Positions 37,817-49,232 of a stretch of DNA of 64,000 nt are shown piece by piece. Source of the stretch: Tetrastigma voinierianum (lineage: Eukaryota; Streptophyta; Magnoliopsida; Vitales; Vitaceae); NCBI GenBank assembly GCA_016808115.1, contig JAEQBH010001838.1, positions 310,001-374,000 of the forward strand. Reading direction: 5' to 3'. Numbering within the stretch: the first letter of the stretch is position 1; each line of letters opens with the position of its first letter. The notes beneath the pieces were generated by a model. The model was given only the letters and a program-made list of their open reading frames with translations, was not told the origin of the DNA and ran no database searches. The position numbers were made by a program, and so were the translations under genes.

Positions 37817-38180
37817 AATTATAAGTCGGGTGGCCTGATTCACTAACACAGGCCGGCATAGATAGCATCTAGGCCCGGTGAATTATAAGTCCGGGTGGCG
37901 CAGTTCACTGACTTGCCCGACCCAATATAAATAACATCTAGCTGGTCAAATTATAAGTCGGGTGCGTAGCGGTTCATTGACACACTTGACCCGGCATGGA
38001 ATAGCATCTAGCTGGTCAGATTATAACTCCAAGTGGCGCAGTTCATTGACCTGCCCGGCTCAGCATAGATAACATCTAGTTGGTCAAATTATAAGTCCGG
38101 GTGGCGCAGTTCACTGACCTGTCCGGCCCAGCATAGATAACATCTAGCTAGTCAAATTACAAGTCCGGGTGGCCGAGTCG
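37817..38180 (+). repeat. 68-bp tandem array, five and a part copies
   Basis: Units start aattataagt at about 37817, 37881, 37949, 38019 (one change), 38087 and 38155 (one change): spacing 64, 68, 70, 68, 68. Each unit has a ccgggtggcgcagttcactg core and ends catagataacatctag. It lies between the integrase end and the antisense ORF, the usual place for tandem repeats in Tat/Ogre-type elements. Confidence 0.92.
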
Positions 38181-38472
38181 ACGGCCTATCAGGACAACTC
38201 GACAAATATTGTCAGGCTCTATAGATTATTTGTATGTTGGCCATGGCGTGCTTGAATGGTACGATAAGCAAAAACGGGTAGAAATCTGGGTGGCGTAGTG
38301 CCAAAGCGTACACAACGATATCAAATCGAAAATAACAAAGCAAGAAAGAAAGGCAAATTGTTTGATGTAAAAACACTGAACAAAACAAGTCCCGCCTCAA
38401 CAAAGCACTTAAACCCTACTCAGCAACGACATCCTATTCAGTTGGGAGATCCATTGGACGAGTTGTCTCCTC

Positions 38473-41310
38473 TCAGAACGGTTGGGCTATTCTCACGAGC
38501 GATCCTCCTGCTAACGGCAAGCGGGATTTAAAGTGAGTGGTAGCCAAGGTGCCTAGGAGCCATCGAGGGATTAGCGAGAGAACTGGGTTGTCGGAATTTG
38601 AAGGATCCAGGCAGGGCTTGCTCCCACAAATGTTGTGCGTGAAAGCGCCCAGCAACCATAACCCATGTAATTGAATGGCGCGTCGCCGTGGAATCAAAAC
38701 TCGGTCTCCATCTCGTTCTCTATCGACCATGACCTTCTCCGGAAGGCGGCGAATTCATCATTTATAGTTCGAGCTCCATGTCAATGAGTCTCTCATCCAT
38801 CATTGGTTGTTCTCTTCTTCGCCTTCCGCAAGCTTCCCGGCCCGAGTCGACGCCTCTGAGCGGCTCCATGCTCGCTTTGCCCTCTGGCCGGGCATTTTAC
38901 GCAGCGCTAAGGCACGTTGAACCGAGGCGAGCTCGGACTCTATCACGTGCTCCGGGTATTAACGGCTACGCCGGTCCTTGACTTGGCCACGTCATTGCCT
39001 CATGGCATGCATCTCTCTCGGCCTCTGGCTGGGATACTCTCGTGAGGAGTCCTTAACCTCACGACTCGAGCTGACGACATGCGGCTTTCGGCCTTCTTTA
39101 ATGAGATTCTGCGCATCTCTCATTCGGTTATTCACAGCAGACATATAATCGTAATTAAATTTCCGGCATCCCTTAGCCAGAAGCTCAGGCCTCGATGTTG
39201 AAGCACCATATTCGAACAGCGACAACGGCTGTGAGAAACGCCAGTAGCAACTAAGAAAACAAGCAATAGTGCTAATACCACCCGACGCAACTCCCTATCT
39301 TACTAGCTCGGTTGACTGGACTAAGTTGCGATTCCAGACCTGTATCCCGTGGTCGATAATCTACAGAAAATCCTCATTCGAGGTAGAAGTAGGGAGGGTC
39401 ATCGTATAATCCTCGCGAAGACCCAGGCCCCGAGCGACTACCGGCACCCAGTATATATGTGGATACAAATTGCATAGCCGATCGGTCGCAGACTCTCCAC
39501 AATGGAAGGGCTCCCAACAGCGCAGTATATCCTTCACCTCCTCCTTAAGGGCCAACACCTTCCTCTCGGGCTCAGGCCCATGTGGAGCAGGTGGGCGTGG
39601 TTATCCTGGTTCGGCCGTGGGTGGGGCTTGGGCGTCCGGATAGCATATCACTTCAGACACAGGGTTTGCTCCTTGGCCCGAATCCCGGGAGGCGTGATTA
39701 CTTGGGTGCACTGGGCCAGATCATCATCGTTCGATTGATCGGTCGACCGTCTAGTTCGGATTCGACCTGTAGGCCCTAATTCGAAGAGTAAGGGGATGAT
39801 GATTGCTGGTCCCACAGGCTTGTTAGCGGCGGGCTAACCATCGCGACCGGTAAGCTATTTCGATCCGCCGATGCGGGCCGAGGGTGGTGTTTGACTCATC
39901 GTTGGAAATCACTGCTTCCTCTTCTTGGCGGCGTGTCGAGCAGCCCCGTCATTCTCTCTCGTTCTTCTTCCTCGAATCAGGGACCTTGGTGTCGGCGGGG
40001 ACCTAAGGTCTGTGATCCTCCCCCCTTGGACCCCGGCGCGTTCAGGCGGCTCGGGTGTATGCCAGCTTGAGCCTTTACCACTCGGGGGGCAGGTCGGCCA
40101 CTTGCAGGCGAAGGGGCGTTCAGAATGCTTCTCCCTAGTTCTCTCACTAGGGTAGGAGCAGAACTAGAACCCAGCTCGAGGAGCGAGAATGACCTCGTGT
40201 ACTTCAGACCTGCACCCGACTCGATGCCTCGATTACCAAATTCTTGGAGGAGCTAGTGCTGCCAGAAACTAGGCGCCGCAAATCAGCAATCACAAAGTGC
40301 TCCTCTTCCACGACCATTGAGAAGCGGGTAGAGGTGCTTAGGGGGTATAAAGGAGTAGGAGGTTGTGTCTTACGGCCAGATATGTTCTCTAGAGTAGCGG
40401 AGACCGACGTTAGGCCTTCAGTTCGAAATCTCCAAAAGTCGGTGGATCTTCTCCTTTGCTGGAAAGCCTCCACCCTAGTTCTGACCTTCCTCACCAAGCC
40501 TTTCCTGCATGGATAACCCATGATTAATGCATCATAACCTGACAAGCGTCGGGGTATGGGGTGACCAGTCGGATCTTGACACACAGGAAGGCGCAGTAGG
40601 ACAACATTAAACGGTGGCAGGGAACCGGGGTCTCATCCCGAGGAGCCCTCACTAGACGCCCCTTTCGCCTCAGGTCTTAGGCGAGTCGAGGAAGCCAGTG
40701 TGATCTGCTGATCAGACTCAGGCGGAACTTATGGACATCAGCCACCGACCTACGGCTTAGAAGTAAGTCATGAAAGCTCCACGATGGGAGATCAAGTTGA
40801 ATGCAGAATGGTTAAACACGCTTGAATTTGCCGAGGTGGGATACGAATCACGTTAGGGGTGGATAGTGAGGCGCCGGGTAAAATGCAAAAACTGTTTAAC
40901 TATGGTCGGCACGGGAAAGTGTAGCCTGGCTGCTAGATGCTCTCGGGTAAAAAACACACCGTTGTGTTCTCCACCCAACGTGGACTCGTCCGCCCTCTCC
41001 ATCAACCGGAGGTCAATGTTATCAGGCACCTCGCAATACGCCAGTAGTTCCTCCATCGTCGGGGACGAGGGATGATCTTTGCTGCAGGCGTCATTTGAAG
41101 GTGCCTAGGAGCGACCCTTGGTGGAAGTTTCTTCCTGACCCCTCGCCATTCTACAAGCAGATCAAGAAAGGGAGGAAAACAAATATTGGGCCCTATTACC
41201 ATATACTGGTGTTCTGATGGCATGCCAGAGGCGAGCGATAGCATGAGGCGGAATAAGTGTGTTTTAATCCCTTCTCTTTCAAGGACTTTGACCATTGGAA
41301 GCCCGGTCAC
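38473..41310 (-). pseudogene. Antisense extra ORF of Tat-1, broken
   Basis: Minus-strand coding relic opposite to gag-pol. Blocks from its N-terminus: 40853-41056 with a NGVFFTREHLAARLHFPVP segment and then VKQFLHFTR; 40204-40584 with VRKVRTRVEAF and a VEEEHFVIADLR block; 39361-39558 (KDILRCWEP); and 38992-39225, a Lys/Arg/Glu-rich part. The first block resembles the putative plant transposon protein family found as an antisense extra ORF downstream of pol in Tat elements. Its function is not known to me; a role in silencing defence or integration is speculation. At least three frame breaks separate the blocks. Confidence 0.65.
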
Positions 41311-42430
41311 CGCCAGGACCCGACACTACTAAGGGCGATGATGGATTTTGTGGACTGAAGTGAGTGCACTGCAGATGGCTCCACGAGACGAGACGCAAGG
41401 TAGGAACTAACCTATTCGCCGGTAGTTGTTGCTTAAGCAGTGCAGGTCAAACTAGCCTATTCGCATTGGTTGGTCACTTAGGAAACGGATAAACCAAAAT
41501 AACACGGAAAGGAAAGTGCGACTTAATGATACCTATCATATATATCAACGGGCCTGATCGCGCTGTACGCGATGACTAATCGTCTGCCCGGATCTCAACC
41601 ATCACGACGGTTCGCGTCTATAGGGCCGCAGATAATCTAAGGTGGAGCGAGCCCGGGGCCTTTCTCTCAGGCGGTCATAGGCTTGATACAAGTTTTATAA
41701 TAACCAACAAGCCTCCAAATTAAACGAATGTCCACACCTGATTGTAATAAGGTACTAAGTTGTTAAAAATCACAGATTTTATTAATTGGACCAAAATGGT
41801 ATTCGACATTTTACATAGCAATGCTTGTTGCCCGAGCAATCATATCCTGACTTCGACAAATAACATTCATAACACTCGAAATACAAAAGAAAAATAGGCA
41901 GGCATGCGACGCCCTTTGCCCGAAAAAGGAAAGACGGAGATGAAATTTGAAAGAGCGACTGCGAAGCGAAGAAGGGGGAGATGGAGATGGGGATGCCGCA
42001 GAGGCTAAGAAAGAGGAAAATGAGAGGATGAGACTAGAGGGAGGTAAAGCGATCCCTGAAAAATTTAGCAGGGGGCGTCCTCGGACTCCATTCAAGTTCT
42101 AGAACCACCCAAAGACCCCTCGGGACATTTTTGACTCCGCTCAAACCATACAATCTCTGGTCCAACACATGATTAGAAGGCGCGTTCAAATGATTAGTGC
42201 GATCATCCTTCACCATGATCGGGGCCTTATGACATTCAGTATCCTTCTGATGAAGAAACGAGGATAACCAGTAAGACAACTAATCTACTAGCCTTTTATA
42301 GCTGCCTCTAAATCTCAGCATCAACTCTAACGACCCAATAGCATCTAATGCAGTTTCAAAAAGTTATAAAATTTATGTTGAAAATTAAGCAGCATTAATG
42401 ATAGACTGTTCCTTATAATATGACGGTCAA
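41311..42430 (-). other. Region upstream of the antisense ORF, possible leader
   Basis: The minus strand at 41930-42050 is C/T-rich (cctctttcttagcctctgcgg type), like a plant 5' untranslated leader, and reads as a Ser/Pro-rich stretch in the 41811-42095 ORF. It could be the transcribed leader of the antisense ORF, with a promoter in or near the 3' LTR. There is no TATA box I would insist on. Confidence 0.3.
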
Positions 42431-43165
42431 GCTTGTTCCTTTTTTTTCCGACCGGGGATGACCTCCGACGAGAAAGGGGCATTGTGGGGTACCATGGGCC
42501 CCGGGCGGCACCACAACAGTGACCCGGCCAAGGAAGCCTAAGGGATTAGGCGAAGCCCGGCCGACCCGGGAATGCAGGTTGATCCCCTCTGCTGGGTACC
42601 AAGGGACTAGGCCCAAAAGCCAGCCGGCCTAGGAACGCCCGGCCAATCCCCCGCCCAAGTGCCCAGGTATCTCATATCCCGGATGCCTTTTTACCCAGGT
42701 GTTTCCTCTCCTGATCGGTAACTCCACCAAACAAAGCTGCCAACAAACTCTTCATGGTATAAGTGTAAGATCTCCCATGAGCCGGTCTCCTCGCCTCCAA
42801 TAGAATAGGAATGCATTCCTAGTAACGGCCCTATCGGGAAGGCAGTTACATAAAAGGAAGAATAAGTCATCCTTCCGAAATAAGAGCCACCTTCCCCTAA
42901 CATTATGGGAAGAAATTGTCTACTCTCCAAAAAAGACGGATCCTCTTTTCTCCTTCCATAAAAGAGAAGCAAGTCACACCAAACATGGTACGAGATTCTT
43001 AATCAAGATAACTGCGGCTCTAAGCTCTAAGTCTTCCAGAAAAAGACTAACTTTGTCATCGGAGGGACGACGGAACACCATCATCGTCTTCTTATTTGTT
43101 TTGCAAGTTACAGTCAACTGGTGAATGCTCCGACGATCCACTGACTCTGAGAATTCAGGAGACCA
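42431..43165 (+). repeat. 3' LTR of Tat-1
   Basis: Homologous with 23645-24220 as listed there; ends gaattcaggagacca. The left border is an estimate: a TG at 42434 or 42421 is possible and the polypurine tract is not clear. Confidence 0.7.
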
Positions 43166-43840
43166 TAGATATTTCATTGGTATTTTCTATATGGTACCTG
43201 TAAGATATAATTGTATGTTGTTGAAGGCAATTCATATGTTGTGGCTGAGTGGAGTTCGACGATCTTTGTTAAGTTTGAGCGATGTATCGACAAGCAGTAT
43301 AAAACATATATAAAGTAGATGGCGAAAGTAAGTACCTGATATGGTTACACGGTTCATGCCTACATCCGTGGGATTGTGTGCGAGATGCGAGGATTTCACT
43401 ATTTTGTAACGGGTATAATTGAAATTAGCGCCATGGGTTTGAGGATCTCACACTCAGAGCGAGGCCGCCGTTAACCTGGTCACTTCGGTGGAATTTAGAA
43501 TGAATCCTCTTTCATTCCCCTCTCTGACTATCCTTTTATCTTGTCCTCATACATCAAATCAACATAAAGTGAAGAATAAAACAAATCATCTTTCACAGAT
43601 GTGAAAGAATTTTAACGTGTAATACCTCAGAGAGTATTTACACTCCGCACTCTTCAACATGTTAGAATTACTCGTTCTTCGTCAAAATTTGTTTTAAAAT
43701 ATGTGATGAGTCTATTCCAAAATCTAAATTAAATAGCTTTTGAAATTCAATTTTGGAACTGTTGATAAAGTTGGACTGTTATCTAATTATGATTCCTAGC
43801 ATTATTTCTTTTTCTTGATATTATCTTCAAGTGTGGAATA
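43166..43840. other. Unassigned AT-rich flank
   Basis: No coding or repeat signal recognised, apart from a short palindrome ctttcacagatgtgaaag at about 43590. Confidence 0.4.
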
Positions 43841-44960
43841 TAGAGACTTGAAAACCAAGCAATCCTCTTTAGAGCGGAGACCTAATTGTGTTCCAACTTT
43901 AGTTTGACAACCAAGCTTGAGATTCTCTGATTTTAATCATTATCCACTTGACTTAGAGAAGTTGCTGTGATGATTTTTTATTTTCACATGAACATACAAA
44001 ATACAAGCGTGTGGCGATGTCGAAGTTAATGTTCGAACTAAAAATGGCTCCTGAATCAAAATTTCTAATCAGAATATGTAGGCTCCCTAGTTCCCTTGAG
44101 AGTTCCTTAGAATCATAGTTGAAAATGTTGTACAAATGGAAATATTGTAGGAATTAATTGTTAAAGAAAAATGTTAGATTTCCCTTGGAAGGAATGAAAT
44201 AACACGGTGCTGGAAAATTGACAGACTTGAATGAAACTTGGAAATAGTATGTTGGAATTGTTGAAGTAAATATTGGATTTCACTATAAAAATAATATTGT
44301 GTTGAAAAATTGATAGATACTTGAATAGAACTTGGAATTAGAATGTTGGAATTGCTAAAGTAAATATTTGATTTCACTATGAAGGAATGAAATAACACTC
44401 TACTGGAAAATTGATAGAAACTTGGCTAAAATTAGAAAATATAATGCTGAAACTAATGAAAGCTTATTGAAAAGCTAGGATTTTCTAAAGTAGATTGACA
44501 TTGAGTCTATTGATTGATTGATTGATCGGTTATGTTCCTAATTTTATAGACGTCTTGACTTGCTACCCAAGTCTCAATTTTCCCCATTCTTCATACTTCT
44601 CGAAGACACTGCCCACATCTTCCATTAGAAAAGTTTGTTCCTTAAGAATTTATATATCCACGTCTCCATTAGAGATGTTTGTTCCTCAAGGAAGTTTCAT
44701 GTCTCCAATACAGAGGCTTGTTCCTCAAGGAAATTTCAGGTCTGCAAATAACCGCCCTACCTTTCTACTACTCCACTACTTTTGATATTTGAGAAAAGAA
44801 TTTGTTTGACTTCCAAAAAATTTTAAATTTTTTTTAAATACCCCTGGGATTTTCTTTAGGCTTACTCAAATGGATCTAGGCATCTTTTTATCTGGAATTT
44901 TACTCATGGGTTTGGCCTTAGGCCTAACCTAATACTGGACCAGGCCAAATTTTAATTTGG
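43841..44960. repeat. Dispersed repeat R1, right copy, with about 97-bp tandem units
   Basis: Three diverged units of about 97 bp between 44150 and 44440 (gatttccc/gatttcac at about 44176, 44275 and 44371, each with ggaattg(c/t)t.aagtaaa before it). They are followed by three copies of a ttgttcctcaaggaa(g) motif at 44630-44730. Order and motifs resemble 2850-3500. Confidence 0.45.
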
Positions 44961-45714
44961 GTGCTAATAATTACCCCCTGCATACATTGTGGCCCAAGGG
45001 CCATATTGTATGTATTAAACCCCTCAAAAATATTCTTTTGGGCTTATTTCTAACCATGAGACCTAAAGTTCAGTTATCGACCCATGATATGGAGTTCTAA
45101 TAGCAAGAATAAGACAAATCAGATCAAATGAGAAGACAATTATTGATTCCCCAAGAGAAAGTTCCCGCCATTCTCAAGTTCAAACCTCCCACCTTAAATG
45201 CCTCCATTGCAAAATCTTTGCCTTTGAAGAATAATCATCCTTAAATGCTTCTCGAGCTACCTAGGATCATCTTCTTTCCTTCCTAAAAAGAATCTATTTT
45301 CTCTTTCCAAAACAACCTTTTTTGGTTTGGAGAAAGGAAAAAGAACCCCTTTTGATTTGGAAAAATGAAATTTCTTCCATGAGGCTACTTAGGGTCATGA
45401 TTGCTTGTAGCTTGCTCATCTCCTTTTAGCACGTGTTTTGGAAGTCTTATCATTCATGATTTGATTCTCAGAAAGCATGAAACTTGACCCCTCTGACCCT
45501 GCTTGCTATCTATTTTTAAATTGAATTTACAATAATTCCATCTGCTATAAAACAGTTAACATAAGAAATTTGGAAACACAAAATAGCAGGATAACTTTTA
45601 ATTAGCAAGAAATAATTAATGATATTTATGACCAAGAAATGAAATAGAATTGGGACGAAAGTTGTGTTATTTCAAACTTGAAATAACATTATGTATCAAT
45701 TCACTCTTCATTAC
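44961..45714. other. Unassigned region
   Basis: Non-coding; no end motifs, TIRs or domains recognised. A repeated tttggagaaa/tttggaaaaa motif lies at about 45330-45360. Confidence 0.4.
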
Positions 45715-45861
45715 TGTTGGGACTTTGATCTTCGGATATCTTGAGCAACAAGTTGTAGGGATCTTGATCCTTAATTTCCATGAGCATCGATGGCCTTGAT
45801 GTGAACACATGCAAAAATGGCGGCTTGTGATAGTGGGTCGGCCAGCCTCTCTGATGATTAA
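45715..45861 (-). repeat. Tat-2 3' LTR, transcribed part
   Basis: On the minus strand, joined with 49228 onward, it reads cttaatcatcagagaggctg, then ggccgacccac, a T-run and tgcatgtgttcac. This matches the pattern of the R-U5 part of Tat LTRs, and of Tat-1 itself (actaactttgtcatcggagg..tttgcaagt). Confidence 0.5.
45857..45861. repeat. Target-site duplication ATTAA, left
   Basis: Equals 49228-49232. Confidence 0.8.
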
Positions 45862-46879
45862 TGATTAGTGCCGCAGTAGGTGAGCTAAAATCAACAAAAT
45901 TTATATACACCTAAGTTCCTACCTGCGCGTAGTCGAGCTGCTGCGTATAGTGATCTAGGAATTCGAACACGGGGATGGTTTTTCATCTAGGAATGATTTG
46001 CGTAAGTGCGAGAGGTGGGCTTTACATTTGGACTTTTTTGGATTTAGCTAAAAAGCGGTGGAAGTAGTTTGAAAATTGAGGAATTGTAAAAGCGAAAGTA
46101 AAGTGTGAAAAAAGTTAACTTTGAAGATTTAGGTCACTAGCGGTAGAAGTTAGAATGAAGCAATTAATCCTACGGGTTTTATCTCGCGTTATAATAATGA
46201 CCTATAGTCGAGGCATACTTAGGATCTATATTTAACTAGCAAACCTCACCCCTAAAAATCAACTCCTATTTGAGTCAACACGGGTAACATGCATCTATAG
46301 CCCTTTTAGTTTGAAACCAGCATTTAATATCATCTCGGAGGCTCGTAAGAACCGTCCTAATGAACCGCAGTACATGTGATAAGTATGCCTTTGTATCTAA
46401 AGCATGGAAGTATTGGCCCAAATCAACAGCATTGTGCTATTGACCCTAATTTGAGAAGATGAGGGCCATAAATACAGTACCTGTGACTTTCAGTACAAGA
46501 GGACAACATGCATATACTTATGCAAAGCCTTCCTTCTCTTGAAAGGAAGCAGCGAGCATCTCTTGAGTTGTCATCCTCGAGGGTGTTTAGCGTTGAAAAT
46601 AAGGAAAGAGGAGAGAGAGAAGAAAAGCAAAACCACAACTAAAATACGAGACTTTATTTACAAATATGAAAACTTACAAAATTTCTTCTCTCCCCAATTA
46701 TTTGCTTCCCCTCAAGAATTCTATATTGATTACAAAAGAGGGGTTTATATAGGCCACCTCAATACATGAAAATACCAAAACTCTAACAATTTGGCTAAGT
46801 TAAAAGGACAAAGTAATACACCAAATTTGAAGTCGGTTGGCATTAATTACAAAACATGATGAGGCGAGTGAATTTATTG

Positions 46880-47130
46880 GGGTGAAGGAATTTCGCTAGG
46901 TAGCGGGAAATCACCATGCGTAGCGAAAATAGAAAGAACCCCAAGCTAAGGCTTGGCAATTTCGCTAGCTAGCGAAATTTCGCTAACGTGAGGAGATTTA
47001 TGTGATGTGAGCAATGGGATTTCGCTGGGACGGTGCCTGCGAAAACCACAGTTGTCACAGGGGTGGTGAATTTCATTGGGTTGCGAAGGTACCGCAATCC
47101 CAGCAAAATTTTCGCAATCTTAGCGAAATT
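46880..47130. repeat. Alternating gcgaaa / ttcgc palindromic repeats (outer LTR)
   Basis: At least eight copies of the hexamer gcgaaa or its complement, several joined head to head (aatttcgctagctagcgaaatt). A similar zone is at 47465-47760 in the inner LTR. Confidence 0.8.
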
Positions 47131-47145
47131 CCTGGGATTTGCTGA

Positions 47146-48866
47146 TGATTAGTGCCCAAAAAGTGCAATTTTGAACCCTATATTAGATAGGTTTTGAGTG
47201 CTTTTTGCGCGCTAATCATGTCATTTATGCCAATTGAAGTGTTCAAGTCTTCTTAGTAGCACTTATGCCGTTTAGAGGGTATTTTTGATTGTTTTGCAGG
47301 TTTTAGCGCACTTTTGGAGTCGATCTCTAGAGGTCAAATGATGAATCATGAAGTGTGATCCCGATGTTCGATCATCAACCAGCCCAAGTCAATGAAAACA
47401 AAGGCAAAGTGAAGAAAATTCGATGCAGTTGAAGGCAGGATGAAAAGCAGTGAAGGATCAACGATGCTGGAATTTTCGCTAGAGTTGCGAAAATTTTCGC
47501 TAGGATTGCGAAAATTTCGCAACCTTAGCCAGAGGCCCGCAACCTGCGAAAACACCAAATTTATTAGACCCTGTCCCCAATTACGCTAGGCACCGCTCTT
47601 GTGAAAATAAGCGAGTTCGCTACTCACAAGAATTTCGCTAGCTTAGCGAAATTTGTACAACTAAGCGAAAGTGGCCATCCTTAGCGAGAATTTCATGTTT
47701 TTCGCTGGACACATTAATTTCGGCTAGTTAAGCGGGATTTTGCGACCCTAGCGAAAATTGATGCCTCGTCGTGCTTTGTAGTGTGCCAAACCGCCTCCCG
47801 AGCTTGGTGTATTGCCGTGTCCTATAACAGCCAATTTTATAGGGTTTGGTATTTTCATACCTTGATTAGGCACATATAAGCCTGCTTGTTTTGTAACCTA
47901 GCTGACAATTTTGGAACAATTTGGGAGAGAGAGATATTTTGTAAGTTTTATTTTTGTACATAAAGTCTTTTATTTTAGGTTTTCTTTATTTCTTTTCTCT
48001 TCTCTCTCTTCTTTCTCTCCACTTTCTCATTTGCAAACACCCTCTTGAGGATGACAACTCGAGAGATGCTTGTTAACCTCCTTTCTTTGAAGAGGAAGAG
48101 GAAGCTGTAGCTTGAGTGGTAAGGGCATATGCATGTTGTCCTCTTGTACTAAAAGCTACGGTAGTGTATTTATGGCCCTTATATTCTCAAAACATGGTTG
48201 CATAACATTGGATATTTATTGATTTGGCAAATCTTTATAATTGCTTTAGGATCGAAGTACATATTCAGTGAGAGAAGTATTGTGATTCTTTAGATGGTCT
48301 TCTGGCCTCTAGATATATTATGTTAGGAACAACTAAATAGGGTTAAATAACATTTCTTTGTTATTATTTTTGGCTTGATACTCTCCATGCTTTGGGATGC
48401 GGTGCACGGTGGAGATGCACTTTGTTGTTCTTTACAAATGGTGTTCTTTCTGAGCCTCTGAAATGATAATTTAATGTTAGGGTTTAAAGGGGCCATAGCG
48501 CATGCTACTGTATTGTGGCTCAAATAGAGGTACTTCATGAGATGAGGTTTGCCTGGAAATGTAGATCGGTCATGCCATGGTACGGTTGCATGTCTGCTTG
48601 CGAGGATCGCTTTAGAAGGTTCTGTTCTGCAACCTGTGTGACCCTAAATCTTCAAAGTCTTTCTGCTTACTCGGTTTTACCTGGTCTCAGTTTCAAACCA
48701 TTCTCCTTGTTTTTTGAAACACACAATTCAAAGAGTCCAAATAGAGCCTTGCAGCTAAATACCTTGTCTGAAACCATTTTTAGGATGAGAGCCCATCCCG
48801 TGTTCATTCTCTGGGCAACGCTGCGGTAACTGACTACGGCGATAGTAGGCGCAGGTATATCGAACA
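47146..48866 (+). mobile_element. Inner solo LTR of the same family, opposite orientation
   Basis: Begins tgattagtgcccaaaaagtg, ends atatcgaaca; flanked by ctga at 47142-47145 and 48867-48870 (a 4-bp match; a 5-bp duplication may have one change). It aligns with the outer LTR in reverse complement over the start (47146-47440 versus 48900-49227), the gcgaaa zone, the TATA and leader zone (47860-48200 versus 46440-46800) and the tail (aaatcttcaaagt at 48649 versus 46118). About 1.72 kb. It lacks the last about 50 bp of the outer copy. Confidence 0.75.
47465..47760. repeat. Alternating gcgaaa / ttcgc palindromic repeats (inner LTR)
   Basis: More than ten gcgaaa or ttcgc hexamers in both orientations, for example ttttcgctagagttgcgaaa. 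Counterpart of 46880-47130. Confidence 0.8.
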
Positions 48867-49227
48867 CTGATTTGCTTCCGACCTCTTTGTGACACGAATA
48901 TCGGTGATCTTCCAGCGCTTTGCCTCACTTGTCTTCTCTTTTGCATCGAATTTTTCTTCACTTTGCCTTGATTTTCATTGATTCTTGCGTTTTGGTTGAT
49001 GGGCGACACTTGAGTTCCAAACTTCATGATTCATCATACATCCGATATTGAACTTCTAAAGTGCGCAGAAACACATAAAGCGACAAAAAATACTCTCTAA
49101 ATGGCACCAAGTGCTACTAAGAAGACTTGAACACTTCAATTGGTATAAATGACATGATTAATGCGCAAAAAGCACTCAAAACCTATCTAATATAGGGTTC
49201 AAAATTGCACTTTTTGGGCATTAATCA

Positions 49228-49232
49228 ATTAA
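49228..49232. repeat. Target-site duplication ATTAA, right
   Basis: Equals 45857-45861. Confidence 0.8.

Larger units (their letters stand above)
23645..43165 (+). mobile_element. Tat-lineage Ty3/gypsy element (Tat-1), interrupted
   Basis: Plus-strand order: 5' LTR, primer-binding site, gag (split by a Tekay-like insertion at 24659-33022), protease, RT, RNase H, integrase, 68-bp tandem array, antisense extra ORF, 3' LTR. Without the insertion it is about 11.2 kb. Tandem repeats and an antisense ORF between pol and the 3' LTR are known features of Tat elements. The element is clearly GC-richer than the rest of the window. All coding parts are broken by stops and shifts. No firm target duplication: the right flank is tagat and the left border is uncertain. 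Confidence 0.8.
45862..49227 (-). mobile_element. Outer solo LTR (Athila-like family), interrupted
   Basis: On the minus strand it begins tgattaatgcccaaaaagtg (right end, 49227) and ends cactaatca (left end, 45862), flanked by ATTAA on both sides. Without the inner insertion (47146-48866) it is about 1.64 kb. It contains a gcgaaa-rich palindromic zone (46880-47130), a TATA-like cctatataaacc (about 46750, minus), a pyrimidine-rich leader and a conserved gaggatgacaactc segment (46572-46587 in complement). No internal region or primer-binding site, hence a solo LTR. The Athila-like label is tentative, from length and the TGATTA start. Confidence 0.8.

Noticed and set aside
37817..38180. CRISPR-like array
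   Set aside because: Contiguous 68-bp tandem repeats without unique spacers, in a plant retroelement.
33023..43165. Foreign or bacterial insert suggested by high GC and many short ORFs on both strands
   Set aside because: Tat gag, protease, RT, RNase H and integrase blocks occur in the correct order, framed by related LTRs.
45862..49227. Large foldback transposon
   Set aside because: The inverted arms are explained by two solo LTRs with their own flanking duplications, and the arm order does not give a single pair of terminal inverted repeats.
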